Below are positions 55,995-63,949 of a stretch of DNA of 64,000 bases, piece after piece. The translations under genes and the position numbers were made by a program. The DNA lies in the NCBI GenBank assembly GCA_965205155.1, contig OZ242033.1, positions 372,001-436,000 of the forward strand, written 5' to 3'. The DNA comes from Aldehydirespirator sp965205155 (GTDB lineage Bacteria; Actinomycetota; Acidimicrobiia; Acidimicrobiales; Aldehydirespiratoraceae). The notes under the pieces were generated by a model that was given only the letters and a program-made list of their open reading frames with translations, made no database searches and was not told the DNA's origin. Within the stretch, counting starts at the first letter, position 1. The number at the start of each line of letters is the position of its first letter.

Positions 55995-57425
55995 TCAGAG
56001 CCGGTCGGACGGGACGGCCGGGGCGGAAGGACGCACGCAACCCTCGGCGACGGCACACGCCGCAACATCAGTCGCCACCCGGGCGGCAACCCTTCGATCG
56101 AAGACCGACGGCACGATGTAGTTGGGGTCCAGATCCTCGTCATCGACCACTTCAGCGATGGCTCTGGCGGCCGCAGCCTTCATCCGTTCAGAAATGCACG
56201 TCGCGCCAGCATCCAGAGCCCCCCGGAACACTCCTGGAAACGCCAGCACGTTGTTGATCTGATTGGGAAAGTCGGACCGGCCGGTGGCCATCACCGCGGC
56301 CAGGCCGTCGACCTCCTCAGGGCGTATCTCCGGATCGGGATTGGCCATCGCAAAGACGACGGGATCAGGTGCCATGGAGCGCACATCATCTGCACTGAGA
56401 AGTCCGGGAGCCGACAGACCCACGAATACATCCGCCCCTCCAATGACTTCTGAGAGCGACCCGGTCTTTCCGTCGGGATTGCTGTTGTGCACGAACCACT
56501 GCTTGGCAAAGTTCAGATCGCTTCGACCCGGATGGATGGCACCGGCACGGTCAACGCCGACAATCTCACCGACTCCCGCATCATGAAGCATCTTTGCGAC
56601 CGCCAGACCAGCCGCGCCCGTTCCCGAGACAACAACTGAGATGTCGGCGAACTGTTTGTCGACAATCCTTAGAGCATTCCAGAGTGCAGCTATGGTGACG
56701 ATGGCTGTGCCGTGCTGGTCGTCGTGAAACACAGGAATGTCAAGTGCCTCGATAAGCCTCTCCTCGATCTCGAAGGCCGCAGGCGCGGCTATGTCCTCCA
56801 GATTGATCCCACCGAACGAGGGGGACATGCGCACGACAGTCTCGACAAGTTCATCGGGAGTGGCCACATCGAGACAGACCGGGAAAGCGTCGACCCCTCC
56901 GAACTCCTTGAACAGCAGGGCTTTGCCTTCCATGACCGGCAGGGCCGCGGCAGGGCCGATGTCTCCCAACCCCAGAACGGCCGTTCCGTCGGTGACGATG
57001 GCGACGATGTTCTTGACCATCGTGTGGGTGTGGCGCAGCATCGGCTCACGCTGGATCGCAGTGCACACACGGGCCACCCCCGGTGTGTACGCCATAGCCA
57101 GGTCGTGGGCGTCGCCTACCGGACAAAGGGCGTTGACCTCTATCTTTCCGCCCTCATGGAGACGGAACGTGCGGTCCCACCAGTCGAGCACGGTGACACC
57201 GTCGAGGTCGCTGACGGCGGCAACTATGCGACGAGCATGGTCGGGAGACTCGGCCAGTACGTCGATCTCCCGCATGATGACCGGACCCTTGGCCTCGAAG
57301 CCCGGGATTGCGGCGATGTTGCCCCCCGCGTCACCGATGGCGGTCGCGAAACGGCCGAGCGTCCCCGGGCGGTTGCCCAGCGACACCTTGATCGTGATCG
57401 AATAGGCTGGAGTCGGTGTGGCCAA
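55995..57425 (-). CDS. NAD(P)-dependent malic enzyme with N-terminal ACT domain
   Basis: Decarboxylates malate to pyruvate, making NADPH or NADH. About 476 residues. An ACT-like regulatory domain covers residues 1-80 (ITIKVSLGNRPGTLGRFATA). The malic domain includes AYTPGVARVC (about 130), the catalytic lysine in MEGKALLFKEFGGVDAFP, and metal-binding INLEDIAAP...FHDDQHGTAIV. The NAD(P) domain has SGTGAAGLAVAKM (about 285). The TTG at 57425 with GGGGAAG upstream is favoured; a GTG at 57470 would add 15 residues but has an AAGGA too close to it. The short length fits the bacterial type without a phosphotransacetylase domain. Confidence 0.9.
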   Translation of the reverse strand: MATPTPAYSITIKVSLGNRPGTLGRFATAIGDAGGNIAAIPGFEAKGPVIMREIDVLAESPDHARRIVAAVSDLDGVTVLDWWDRTFRLHEGGKIEVNALCPVGDAHDLAMAYTPGVARVCTAIQREPMLRHTHTMVKNIVAIVTDGTAVLGLGDIGPAAALPVMEGKALLFKEFGGVDAFPVCLDVATPDELVETVVRMSPSFGGINLEDIAAPAAFEIEERLIEALDIPVFHDDQHGTAIVTIAALWNALRIVDKQFADISVVVSGTGAAGLAVAKMLHDAGVGEIVGVDRAGAIHPGRSDLNFAKQWFVHNSNPDGKTGSLSEVIGGADVFVGLSAPGLLSADDVRSMAPDPVVFAMANPDPEIRPEEVDGLAAVMATGRSDFPNQINNVLAFPGVFRGALDAGATCISERMKAAAARAIAEVVDDEDLDPNYIVPSVFDRRVAARVATDVAACAVAEGCVRPSAPAVPSDRL

Positions 57426-57636
57426 TTCAACTTCCCCTACACGTGCGGAAGATAGTTGTTCGCAGAGCACTGTCCTTTATTGTCTGACAACAACGGTCCA
57501 GCGGTGCAGACCATGACGGGGGACCTTATCCACAAATACCGAGAAACAGCCTGGCCGATTCAAGTAGTTGTGGCCGGTTCGTGGTGTCACTATCATTCGC
57601 CTTCACTACTTTGAACCGTTGAAAGGAAGCGGACTA

Positions 57637-58038
57637 GTGGTAAGACACATGTCAGACGAACACAAGGCTGCCAATGCCAAGGCTCGTGCCGAGAATCGGG
57701 CTGTAGGCGCGTATCTTGAAGGCTTGGAATCGAACCGGCCACGACCGGGTCGCAGGCGCACTGCTGAATCCATCCAGAAGCGGATGGAAGCAATCAGCGA
57801 AGCGCTCGAGTCGGCAACACCGATACGACGGGTCCAGTTGATCCAGGAGCGAATCGATCTTGAGCGGGCCCTCAGCGCACCCTCGGAGACGGTCGACATC
57901 AGCGAACTCGAGGACGCATTCGTGGCCGTTGCCGTTTCCTACAGCGGCCGAAAGGGAATCACCTACGCGGCCTGGCGAGAGGTCGGAGTTCCCGCTGCCA
58001 CTCTCAGGCGAGCCGGAATCTCCCGCGGCGGCACCTGA
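57637..58038 (+). CDS. Conserved-looking small basic protein, function unknown
   Basis: About 133 residues, no recognised family. Residues 5-75 are helical and charged (KAANAKARAENRAVGAYL, RRTAESIQKRMEAISEAL). The C-terminal part has SYSGRKGITYAAWREVGVPA, which resembles a helix-turn-helix-like segment of nucleoid-associated or regulatory proteins; this is only a visual impression. A GTG at 57637 with AAGGAAG seven bases upstream is the favoured start; ATG at 57649 is possible. A perfect hairpin follows its stop. It is alone and rightward, between malic enzyme and purB. Confidence 0.6.
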   Translation: MVRHMSDEHKAANAKARAENRAVGAYLEGLESNRPRPGRRRTAESIQKRMEAISEALESATPIRRVQLIQERIDLERALSAPSETVDISELEDAFVAVAVSYSGRKGITYAAWREVGVPAATLRRAGISRGGT

Positions 58039-58050
58039 CACCTCGGCTGT

Positions 58051-58075
58051 TCTTGTCGCCGTCGCGGCGACAAGA
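58051..58075. terminator. Bidirectional terminator hairpin between the small protein gene and purB
   Basis: TCTTGTCGCC (58051-58060) and GGCGACAAGA (58066-58075) form a perfect 10-bp stem with a 5-base loop (GTCGC). It lies in the 38-base gap between two convergent genes (stop at 58038 and purB stop at 58077), so it can end transcription from both sides. Short T/A-rich flanks support the terminator call. Confidence 0.7.
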
Positions 58076-58076
58076 G

Positions 58077-59507
58077 TCACAACCGAACTTCGGGGGGCTG
58101 GACCGCAGCCCGCGGGTGGCGGGCCACCACCTCACGGACGGCCTCAACCACTCGGGCAGTCTGCTCTGGCGCCGTTCCCGCGAAGCGCTCATGGTCGGCC
58201 ATGAGTCGGGCCAGGTCGGCGCGGCCCAGCGGTACCCGCCCATCGGCTGCCAGTTGATCCAGCAGACCGTCAAGGTCGACGGGATCGTCGCCGGCCGCCT
58301 GCTGCGCGGCCCGCCGGGTGGGTTCGGCCAACACCTCATGGGCCGCCTCCCGTCCCATCCCGGCCCGGACCAGGGCAGTGAGCAGACGGGTGGTCGCCAG
58401 CAGAGGCAGGAAGCGCTCGAACTCGGCCTTCAGGGCAGCCTCGTCGATCTGTAGCTCCTCCAACACGCCCAGTGCGGTGTGCAGCAGGCCGTCGGCCGCG
58501 CAGAAGGCGTCGGGGAGCATGACGCGCCGGACGGCCGAGCAGCTCACATCGCCCTCGTTCCACTGGCGTCCCGCCAGCGAGGCCGCCATGGCGAGATGGC
58601 CATCGAGTACAGCCACCAGGGCGCCGATGCGCTCCGAGGAGCGGGCGTTGGCCTTGTGAGGCATCGCCGAGGAGGCGACCTGGCCGTCGCGGAACCCCTC
58701 CGACACGAGGCCATGCCCGGCCATGAGCCGCAGCGTCGTCGCCAGGGAGGCCGGGCCGGACACGGCCTGCACCAACGCGGCCACGACGTCGAGGTCCAAC
58801 GAGCGCGGGTAGGTCTGGCCCGAGGAGTCGAGCACGCCGCCGAAACCGAGATGCTCGGCCACGAGGCGCTCCAATCCGTCGACCGCCTCCGCCGAGCCGA
58901 GCAGGTCGAGCTGGTCGAGACGGGTGCCGACCGGTCCCTTGATGCCGCGCAGCGGGTACCGGTCCAGCAGCTCCGCAACCCGGGTGTATCCGATCATCGT
59001 CTCGGCCGCCGCGTCGGCGAAGCGCTTGCCCAGCGTCGTGGCCTGCGCGGCCACGTTGTGGGTGCGGGCCACCATCACCGTCGAGCCGTGGGCCTCGGCC
59101 AGGTCGGCCAGCCGGGCGATCACCGCCACCAGGTCGTCGCGGATGACCTTCAGCGAATCGTGGATCAGCAGCTGTTCGGTGTTCTCGGTGACGTCACGGG
59201 ACGTCATGCCCAGATGGATGGACTCATGGCCCGCGAGGGCGCAGAACTCCTCGATCCGGGCCTTCACGTCGTGGCGAGTGACGGCCTCCCGGGCGGCTAT
59301 CGACTCGAGGTCTACAACCTCCAACACCGCCTGATAGGCATCGACGACGGCTTGATCGACATCAAGTCCGAGTTCGCGCTGAGCATCCAGCACCGCCAGC
59401 CACAGCCGGCGCTCCAGCACCACGCGGCGCTCGGGGGACCACAGCGCCCGCATCCGCTCGCTGGCGTAACGGCCCGCCAGCACGTTGGGCGACCCGCCAA
59501 CACTCAT
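58077..59507 (-). CDS. purB: Adenylosuccinate lyase
   Basis: Acts twice in purine synthesis, releasing fumarate from SAICAR and from adenylosuccinate. A 476-residue fumarase/aspartase-superfamily protein. The catalytic histidine of conserved region 1 is in ARTHNVAAQATTLGKR (about 145), and the signature loop GQVASSAMPHKANARSSE (about 265) contains the catalytic serines. GHESIHLGMTSRDVTEN at about 85 is also typical. The start is ATG at 59507, with the dispersed repeat ending about six bases upstream. The tail of that repeat (GAGCGGGA) sits at Shine-Dalgarno distance. It lies 102 bases downstream of purA on the same strand. Confidence 0.95.
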   Translation of the reverse strand: MSVGGSPNVLAGRYASERMRALWSPERRVVLERRLWLAVLDAQRELGLDVDQAVVDAYQAVLEVVDLESIAAREAVTRHDVKARIEEFCALAGHESIHLGMTSRDVTENTEQLLIHDSLKVIRDDLVAVIARLADLAEAHGSTVMVARTHNVAAQATTLGKRFADAAAETMIGYTRVAELLDRYPLRGIKGPVGTRLDQLDLLGSAEAVDGLERLVAEHLGFGGVLDSSGQTYPRSLDLDVVAALVQAVSGPASLATTLRLMAGHGLVSEGFRDGQVASSAMPHKANARSSERIGALVAVLDGHLAMAASLAGRQWNEGDVSCSAVRRVMLPDAFCAADGLLHTALGVLEELQIDEAALKAEFERFLPLLATTRLLTALVRAGMGREAAHEVLAEPTRRAAQQAAGDDPVDLDGLLDQLAADGRVPLGRADLARLMADHERFAGTAPEQTARVVEAVREVVARHPRAAVQPPEVRL

Positions 59508-59513
59508 TGCCAA

Positions 59514-59562
59514 TCCCGCTCTTGTTCGCTGCGCTCACGCGCCGCTCGGGCCACGGCCTCGC
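59514..59562 (-). repeat. Dispersed 49-bp intergenic repeat, copy 4
   Basis: Between purA (stop 59610) and purB (start 59507), same direction. It carries one change in the core (GGCGCGTG instead of GGCCCGTG). Its end GAGCGGGA lies seven bases upstream of the purB ATG and could serve as a ribosome-binding site. The companion box GAGGCCGAGCG lies at about 59600-59612 and contains the purA stop codon. Confidence 0.9.
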
Positions 59563-59609
59563 TCGGCCCCCCGCGAGAACCTGGTGGGGCGTAACGCATC
59601 CGCTCGGCC

Positions 59610-60896
59610 TCAGGCAGCTTCCTGCCAGTAGAGGTACTGGCTGCGTCCCGGACCGACCCCGACCAGCCGGATAGGCACGCCGATGCCCTCCTCCAGGAAG
59701 GCGATGTAGTCGGCGGCCGCGGCCGGCAGCTCGGCCGACGACGTGATGCCGCTCAGGTCGGTGCTCCAACCGTCGAGCTCGGCGTACACCGGCACCGCCT
59801 TGTGGATCACCGACTGGTGGTAGGGCATGTGCTCGTAGCGCTCACCGTCCATTTCGTAGGCGACGCACACCTTGAGGCGGTCGAGCCCGTCGAGCACGTC
59901 GAGCTTGGTGAGGGCGACCTCGGTCAGGGAGTTGAGCCGCACCGCGTGGCGCAGCATCACCAGGTCGAACCATCCGGTGCGGCGGCGGCGACCGGTGTTC
60001 GTCCCGAATTCGCCGCCAACGGTGACGAGGTGGTCCCCGACTTCGTCGAACAGCTCTGTGACGAACGGCCCCGACCCGACCCGGGTCACGTAGGCCTTGG
60101 CGACGCCGATGACCCGATCGACGTGGCGGGGACCGATCCCCGCGCCGATGCTGACGCCGCCCGCTACCGGATTGGACGACGTGACGAAGGGGTAGGTGCC
60201 GTGATCGAGGTCGAGGAAGGTTGCCTGGGCCCCTTCGAAGAGCACTTGCCGGCCGGACTCGAGGGCCTCGTGCAGCAGGGCCACCGCATCGCAGATATGG
60301 GCCTCGAGCCGGGGCGCGCACTCGTCCAGGTACTCGGCGACGATGTCGTCGGCCCGCAGGGGCAGACGGTTGAAGACCTTGGCCAGCACCTTGTTGGTGT
60401 GGCCCAGGGACACGTCGAGCTTGGCCCGGAAGATCGGTGGATCGAGCAGGTCCTGCACCCGCAGCCCGATGCGCATCGACTTGTCGGCATAGGCCGGCCC
60501 GATGCCCCGCTTGGTGGTACCCAGCTTGGCGTCGCCCAGATGGCGCTCGTGCAGCGCGTCGAGCTCCTGGTGGTAGGGCATGATCAGATGGGCGTTGCCC
60601 GACAGCCGCAGAGAGCTGCAGTCGACGCCCCGGGCCTCCAGCGCGTCCATCTCGGCGATGAGGACCCTGGGATCGACGACGACGCCGTTGCCGATCACCG
60701 GAGTGATGTGGGTGTAGAGCACTCCGCTGGGTATCAGCTGGAGTGCGAAGGTCTCACCGCCCACCACCAGCGTGTGTCCGGCGTTGTGACCGCCCTGGTA
60801 GCGGACAACCATGTCCATCTCGGCAGCGACGAGGTCGGTGAACTTCCCCTTCCCCTCGTCGCCCCACTGGGTACCGACGACAACGGTCGCAGGCAC
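59610..60896 (-). CDS. purA: Adenylosuccinate synthetase
   Basis: GTP-dependent conversion of IMP and aspartate to adenylosuccinate, the substrate of PurB downstream. 428 residues, the usual length. The N-terminal phosphate loop is VVVGTQWGDEGKGK (about 4-17), with GHNAGHTLVV (about 38), KLGTTKRGIGPAYADK (about 125) and the GTP-specificity site KLDVLDGL (about 330). The GTG start at 60896 is preceded by AAGGAGAG. An in-frame extension upstream runs into the dispersed repeat and is rejected. Confidence 0.96.
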   Translation of the reverse strand: MPATVVVGTQWGDEGKGKFTDLVAAEMDMVVRYQGGHNAGHTLVVGGETFALQLIPSGVLYTHITPVIGNGVVVDPRVLIAEMDALEARGVDCSSLRLSGNAHLIMPYHQELDALHERHLGDAKLGTTKRGIGPAYADKSMRIGLRVQDLLDPPIFRAKLDVSLGHTNKVLAKVFNRLPLRADDIVAEYLDECAPRLEAHICDAVALLHEALESGRQVLFEGAQATFLDLDHGTYPFVTSSNPVAGGVSIGAGIGPRHVDRVIGVAKAYVTRVGSGPFVTELFDEVGDHLVTVGGEFGTNTGRRRRTGWFDLVMLRHAVRLNSLTEVALTKLDVLDGLDRLKVCVAYEMDGERYEHMPYHQSVIHKAVPVYAELDGWSTDLSGITSSAELPAAAADYIAFLEEGIGVPIRLVGVGPGRSQYLYWQEAA

Positions 60897-60943
60897 GGCG
60901 CTCTCCTTCAGGGGGCGGGCGTTACCGTGCGATTGTACTGGTT

Positions 60944-60992
60944 TTCCGCTCTTGTTCGCTGCGCTCACGGGCCGCTCGGGCCACGGCCTCGC
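60944..60992 (-). repeat. Dispersed 49-bp intergenic repeat, copy 5
   Basis: Between clpB (stop 61008) and purA (start 60896), same direction. The end differs slightly (AGCGGAAAACC for AGCGGGA). The companion box GAGGCCGAGC lies at 60995-61004, just after the clpB stop, with a spacer of only two bases. Read in frame, the repeat gives VSAANKSG, which explains a spurious N-terminal extension of purA. Confidence 0.9.
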
Positions 60993-61007
60993 AAGCTCGG
61001 CCTCTGG

Positions 61008-63506
61008 TTAGACCAGGATGATCGACTCGTCCGAGTCGTCGGGGCGGTCCACATCCACGATCACCACTTCGTCGGACCCGTAGCGGCCTTCCAGCATGGC
61101 CACCGCGAGAGGATCTCCGATGGCGCGCTGTATGAGGCGCTTGAGGGGCCGAGCCCCGAAGGCGGGGTCGTAGCCGGCCCGGGCCAGATGCGCCTTGGCC
61201 TCGTCGCTGACCTCCAGCCCGAGACGCCGGGCCTGCAGGCGGTCCTCCAGCTGCTTGAGCTGGATGTCGACGATGGACACGAGGTCGTCCGGCTCCAGGG
61301 GGCGGAACCGGACGATGTCATCGATGCGGTTCACGAACTCGGGCCGGAAGAAGTTGCCGGGCTCGCCCTGGAGGTTGGACGTCATGATCAGCACGACGTT
61401 GGTGAAGTCCACGGTGCGTCCCTGCCCGTCGGTGAGGCGGCCGTCGTCGAGCAGTTGCAGCAGCACCCCGAACACCTCGGCGTGAGCCTTCTCCACCTCG
61501 TCGAGCAGCACGACCGCATAGGGGCGGCGCCGGACGGCCTCGGTGAGCTGGCCGCCTGAGTCGTGGCCCACATATCCGGGCGGCGCCCCGATCAGGCGGG
61601 ACACGGAGTGCTTCTCGAGGTACTCCGACATGTCGATGCGCACCATGGCCTGCTCGTCGTCGAACAGGAACGCGGCCAGGGACCGGGCCAGCTCTGTCTT
61701 GCCCACGCCGGTGGGGCCGAGGAACAGGAAGCTGCCGATGGGGCGGTGGGGGTCGCCGAGGCCGACGCGACTGCGACGGATGGCGTTGGCCACCACGCTC
61801 ACCGCCTCGTCCTGGCCCACGACCCTCTCATGGAGATGCTCCTCCAGCCGGATCAGCTTGGCTGCCTCGCCCTCCATCAGGCGCGACACCGGCACTCCGG
61901 TCGACCGGCTGACAACGGCCGCGATGTGGTCGGCGTCAACCTCCTCGGTGAGCATCGAGGAGTCGCGCTGCAGTCCCGACAGGCGACCGGTGGCCTCGTC
62001 GATGCGACGCTCCAGGTCCGGGATGATCCCGAAGCGGATCTCGGCGGCCCGCTCCAGGTCGGGCTCACGATCCAGGTCGGACCGCTGGGTCTCGAGTTCC
62101 TCCTTGAGGGATCGGATGACTCCGATGGCCTCCTTCTCGGCCTGCCAGCGGGCGGTGAGGGAGGAAGACTCCTCGGTGAGGTCGGCGATCTCGCGCTCCA
62201 GGTCGTCGAGGCGGGCCCGCGACGTGTCGTCGCTCTCGGCGGAGAGGGCGACCCGCTCCATCTCGAGCTGGCGCAGCCGGCGCTCCACCACGTCGATCTC
62301 GGTGGGCACCGAGTCGATCTCGATGCGCAGGGAGCTGGCGGCCTCATCTATCAGGTCGATGGCCTTGTCGGGAAGGAACCGACCGGTGATGTAGCGGTCC
62401 GACAGCTCGGCCGCGGCGATCAGGGCAGAGTCCTTGATGCGCACGCCGTGATGGACCTCGTAGCGCTCCCGCAGACCTCGCAGGATGGCCACCGTGGCCT
62501 CCACGGAGGGCGGCTCCACGAGCACCGGCTGGAAGCGGCGCTCCAGGGCCGCGTCGCTCTCCAGGTGCTTGCGGTACTCGTCGAGAGTGGTGGCGCCGAC
62601 CATCCGCAGCGCCCCGCGGGCCAGCATGGGCTTGAGCATGTTGCCGGCGTCCATCGCCCCCTCCGCGCCGCCTGCGCCAACCATGGTGTGCAGCTCGTCG
62701 ATGAAGGTGACGATCTCGCCGCCGGCCTCCTCGATCTCGGCCAGCACCGCTTGGAGGCGCTCCTCGAACTCGCCCCGGTACTTGGCGCCGGCCACCATGG
62801 CGGCCAGGTCGAGCACCACGAGGCGCTTGCCGGCCAGGCTGTCGGGGACGTCGCCGTCGACGATGCGCTGGGCCAGGCCCTCCACGATGGCGGTCTTGCC
62901 CACGCCGGGCTCGCCGATCAGCACCGGGTTGTTCTTGCGGCGCCGGGCCAGGACCCTGATCACCCTACGGATCTCGTCGTCGCGGCCGATCACCGGGTCG
63001 AGGCTGCCCGCCCGGGCCTCGGAGGTGAGGTCCCGGCCGTAGCGTTCCAGGGCCTGGTACTGATCCTCGGGTGCCTTGGTCGTCACCCGATGGCTGCCCC
63101 GCACGTCGTGCAGCACCTTCAGGAGAAGTTCGCGGTCGAGGTCCATGCGACCGCCGAGGGCGAGGATCAGGTGTTCGGTGGACAGGTAGTCGTCGGCAAG
63201 GTCGGCTCGCAGCTTGTCGGCCTCGGTGAGTACGTCATGCAGCTCGCGGGAGATCCCGACGTCGGACCCGTAGGCGCGCGGCAGCATGGCCACCGCCTGC
63301 TGGGCCTGCTCCAGCACGGCTGAGTGGTCGACGCCCGCGGAGTGCAGCATCGGCAGCACCAGACCCTCGGCCTGGGCCAGCAGGGCGATCAGCAGGTGGT
63401 CGGGCGTGACCTCGGCGTGGGAGGCGGCCCTGGCCGCCTCGGTGGCGGCCGCGAACGCCTCGGTCGTCTTCAGCGTCCAGCGGTTGGGGTCCAGAGCCAT
63501 AGTCAC
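61008..63506 (-). CDS. clpB: Chaperone ClpB (AAA+ disaggregase)
   Basis: Works with DnaK to dissolve aggregated proteins. An 832-residue protein: N-terminal domain (about 5-145), first AAA+ module with Walker A GEPGVGKT (about 200) and Walker B VTFIDELH, a middle coiled-coil region (about 400-520), and a second AAA+ module with GPTGVGKT (about 596), pore loop GYVG and VVLLDEVEKAH. In the second module the stretch between MTSNL and FRPEFVNRID is only about seven residues, clearly shorter than in E. coli ClpB; this accounts for part of the lower total length. The GTG at 63506 overlaps the hspR stop (GTGA); ATG at 63500 is possible. Control by the adjacent HspR is expected. Confidence 0.95.
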   Translation of the reverse strand: MTMALDPNRWTLKTTEAFAAATEAARAASHAEVTPDHLLIALLAQAEGLVLPMLHSAGVDHSAVLEQAQQAVAMLPRAYGSDVGISRELHDVLTEADKLRADLADDYLSTEHLILALGGRMDLDRELLLKVLHDVRGSHRVTTKAPEDQYQALERYGRDLTSEARAGSLDPVIGRDDEIRRVIRVLARRRKNNPVLIGEPGVGKTAIVEGLAQRIVDGDVPDSLAGKRLVVLDLAAMVAGAKYRGEFEERLQAVLAEIEEAGGEIVTFIDELHTMVGAGGAEGAMDAGNMLKPMLARGALRMVGATTLDEYRKHLESDAALERRFQPVLVEPPSVEATVAILRGLRERYEVHHGVRIKDSALIAAAELSDRYITGRFLPDKAIDLIDEAASSLRIEIDSVPTEIDVVERRLRQLEMERVALSAESDDTSRARLDDLEREIADLTEESSSLTARWQAEKEAIGVIRSLKEELETQRSDLDREPDLERAAEIRFGIIPDLERRIDEATGRLSGLQRDSSMLTEEVDADHIAAVVSRSTGVPVSRLMEGEAAKLIRLEEHLHERVVGQDEAVSVVANAIRRSRVGLGDPHRPIGSFLFLGPTGVGKTELARSLAAFLFDDEQAMVRIDMSEYLEKHSVSRLIGAPPGYVGHDSGGQLTEAVRRRPYAVVLLDEVEKAHAEVFGVLLQLLDDGRLTDGQGRTVDFTNVVLIMTSNLQGEPGNFFRPEFVNRIDDIVRFRPLEPDDLVSIVDIQLKQLEDRLQARRLGLEVSDEAKAHLARAGYDPAFGARPLKRLIQRAIGDPLAVAMLEGRYGSDEVVIVDVDRPDDSDESIILV

Positions 63507-63949
63507 CCGCCTCTCGCGGCGTCGGCTTGCAAGACCGGTTCAACCACGGAGGCCGGTCCACGGGTGGCGCGGTACAGGGTCACTGATCTGGTGGCGGGCA
63601 CGGCCGGTACCAGGCCACCGGGGTTGAAGCCGCGTGCGGTCAGCTCGTCCAGATGGCGCTGATGGGCCCGGCGGGCCTCGTCGAGCTGGATCTTCAGCTC
63701 TGCCACGGTCCGCTCGAGTTCCAGGACGCGCTGCACCCCGGCGAGGTTGAGACCCTCGTCGGTGAGCTCGGCTATGCGCTCCAGCAGGGCGAGGTCGGCA
63801 TCGCTGTAGCGGCGGCTGCCGCCTGCTGTTCGTGCCGGGGCGAGCAGGCCCCTGCGCTCGTAGATGCGAAGCGTCTGAGGGTGGACCCCCGCCAACTCGG
63901 CGGCCACCGATATCACGTATACGGCTCGATTGAAACGGTCGTCGGTCAT
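63503..63949 (-). CDS. hspR: HspR-type heat-shock repressor (MerR family)
   Basis: A 148-residue MerR-family regulator. The winged helix-turn-helix covers about residues 11-55, with VYVISVAAELAGVHPQTLR and RIYERRGLLAPARTAGGSRRY typical of HspR. A dimerising coiled coil follows (about 75-105). In other actinobacteria HspR with DnaK represses dnaK and clpB operons at HAIR sites; no HAIR site is visible here because the operon start lies beyond the window. The start is ATG at 63949 with AAGGA four bases upstream. Its stop overlaps clpB. Confidence 0.92.
   Translation of the reverse strand: MTDDRFNRAVYVISVAAELAGVHPQTLRIYERRGLLAPARTAGGSRRYSDADLALLERIAELTDEGLNLAGVQRVLELERTVAELKIQLDEARRAHQRHLDELTARGFNPGGLVPAVPATRSVTLYRATRGPASVVEPVLQADAARGG

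Noticed and set aside
59610..60968. Longer purA start giving an N-terminal MSAANKSG extension
   Set aside because: The extension is the dispersed repeat in translation; the GTG at 60896 has a strong Shine-Dalgarno and gives the normal protein length.
59802..61559. A 585-codon open frame antisense to purA and clpB
   Set aside because: Spans two well-supported genes and a repeat on the opposite strand; low-complexity His/Val/Glu-rich sequence.
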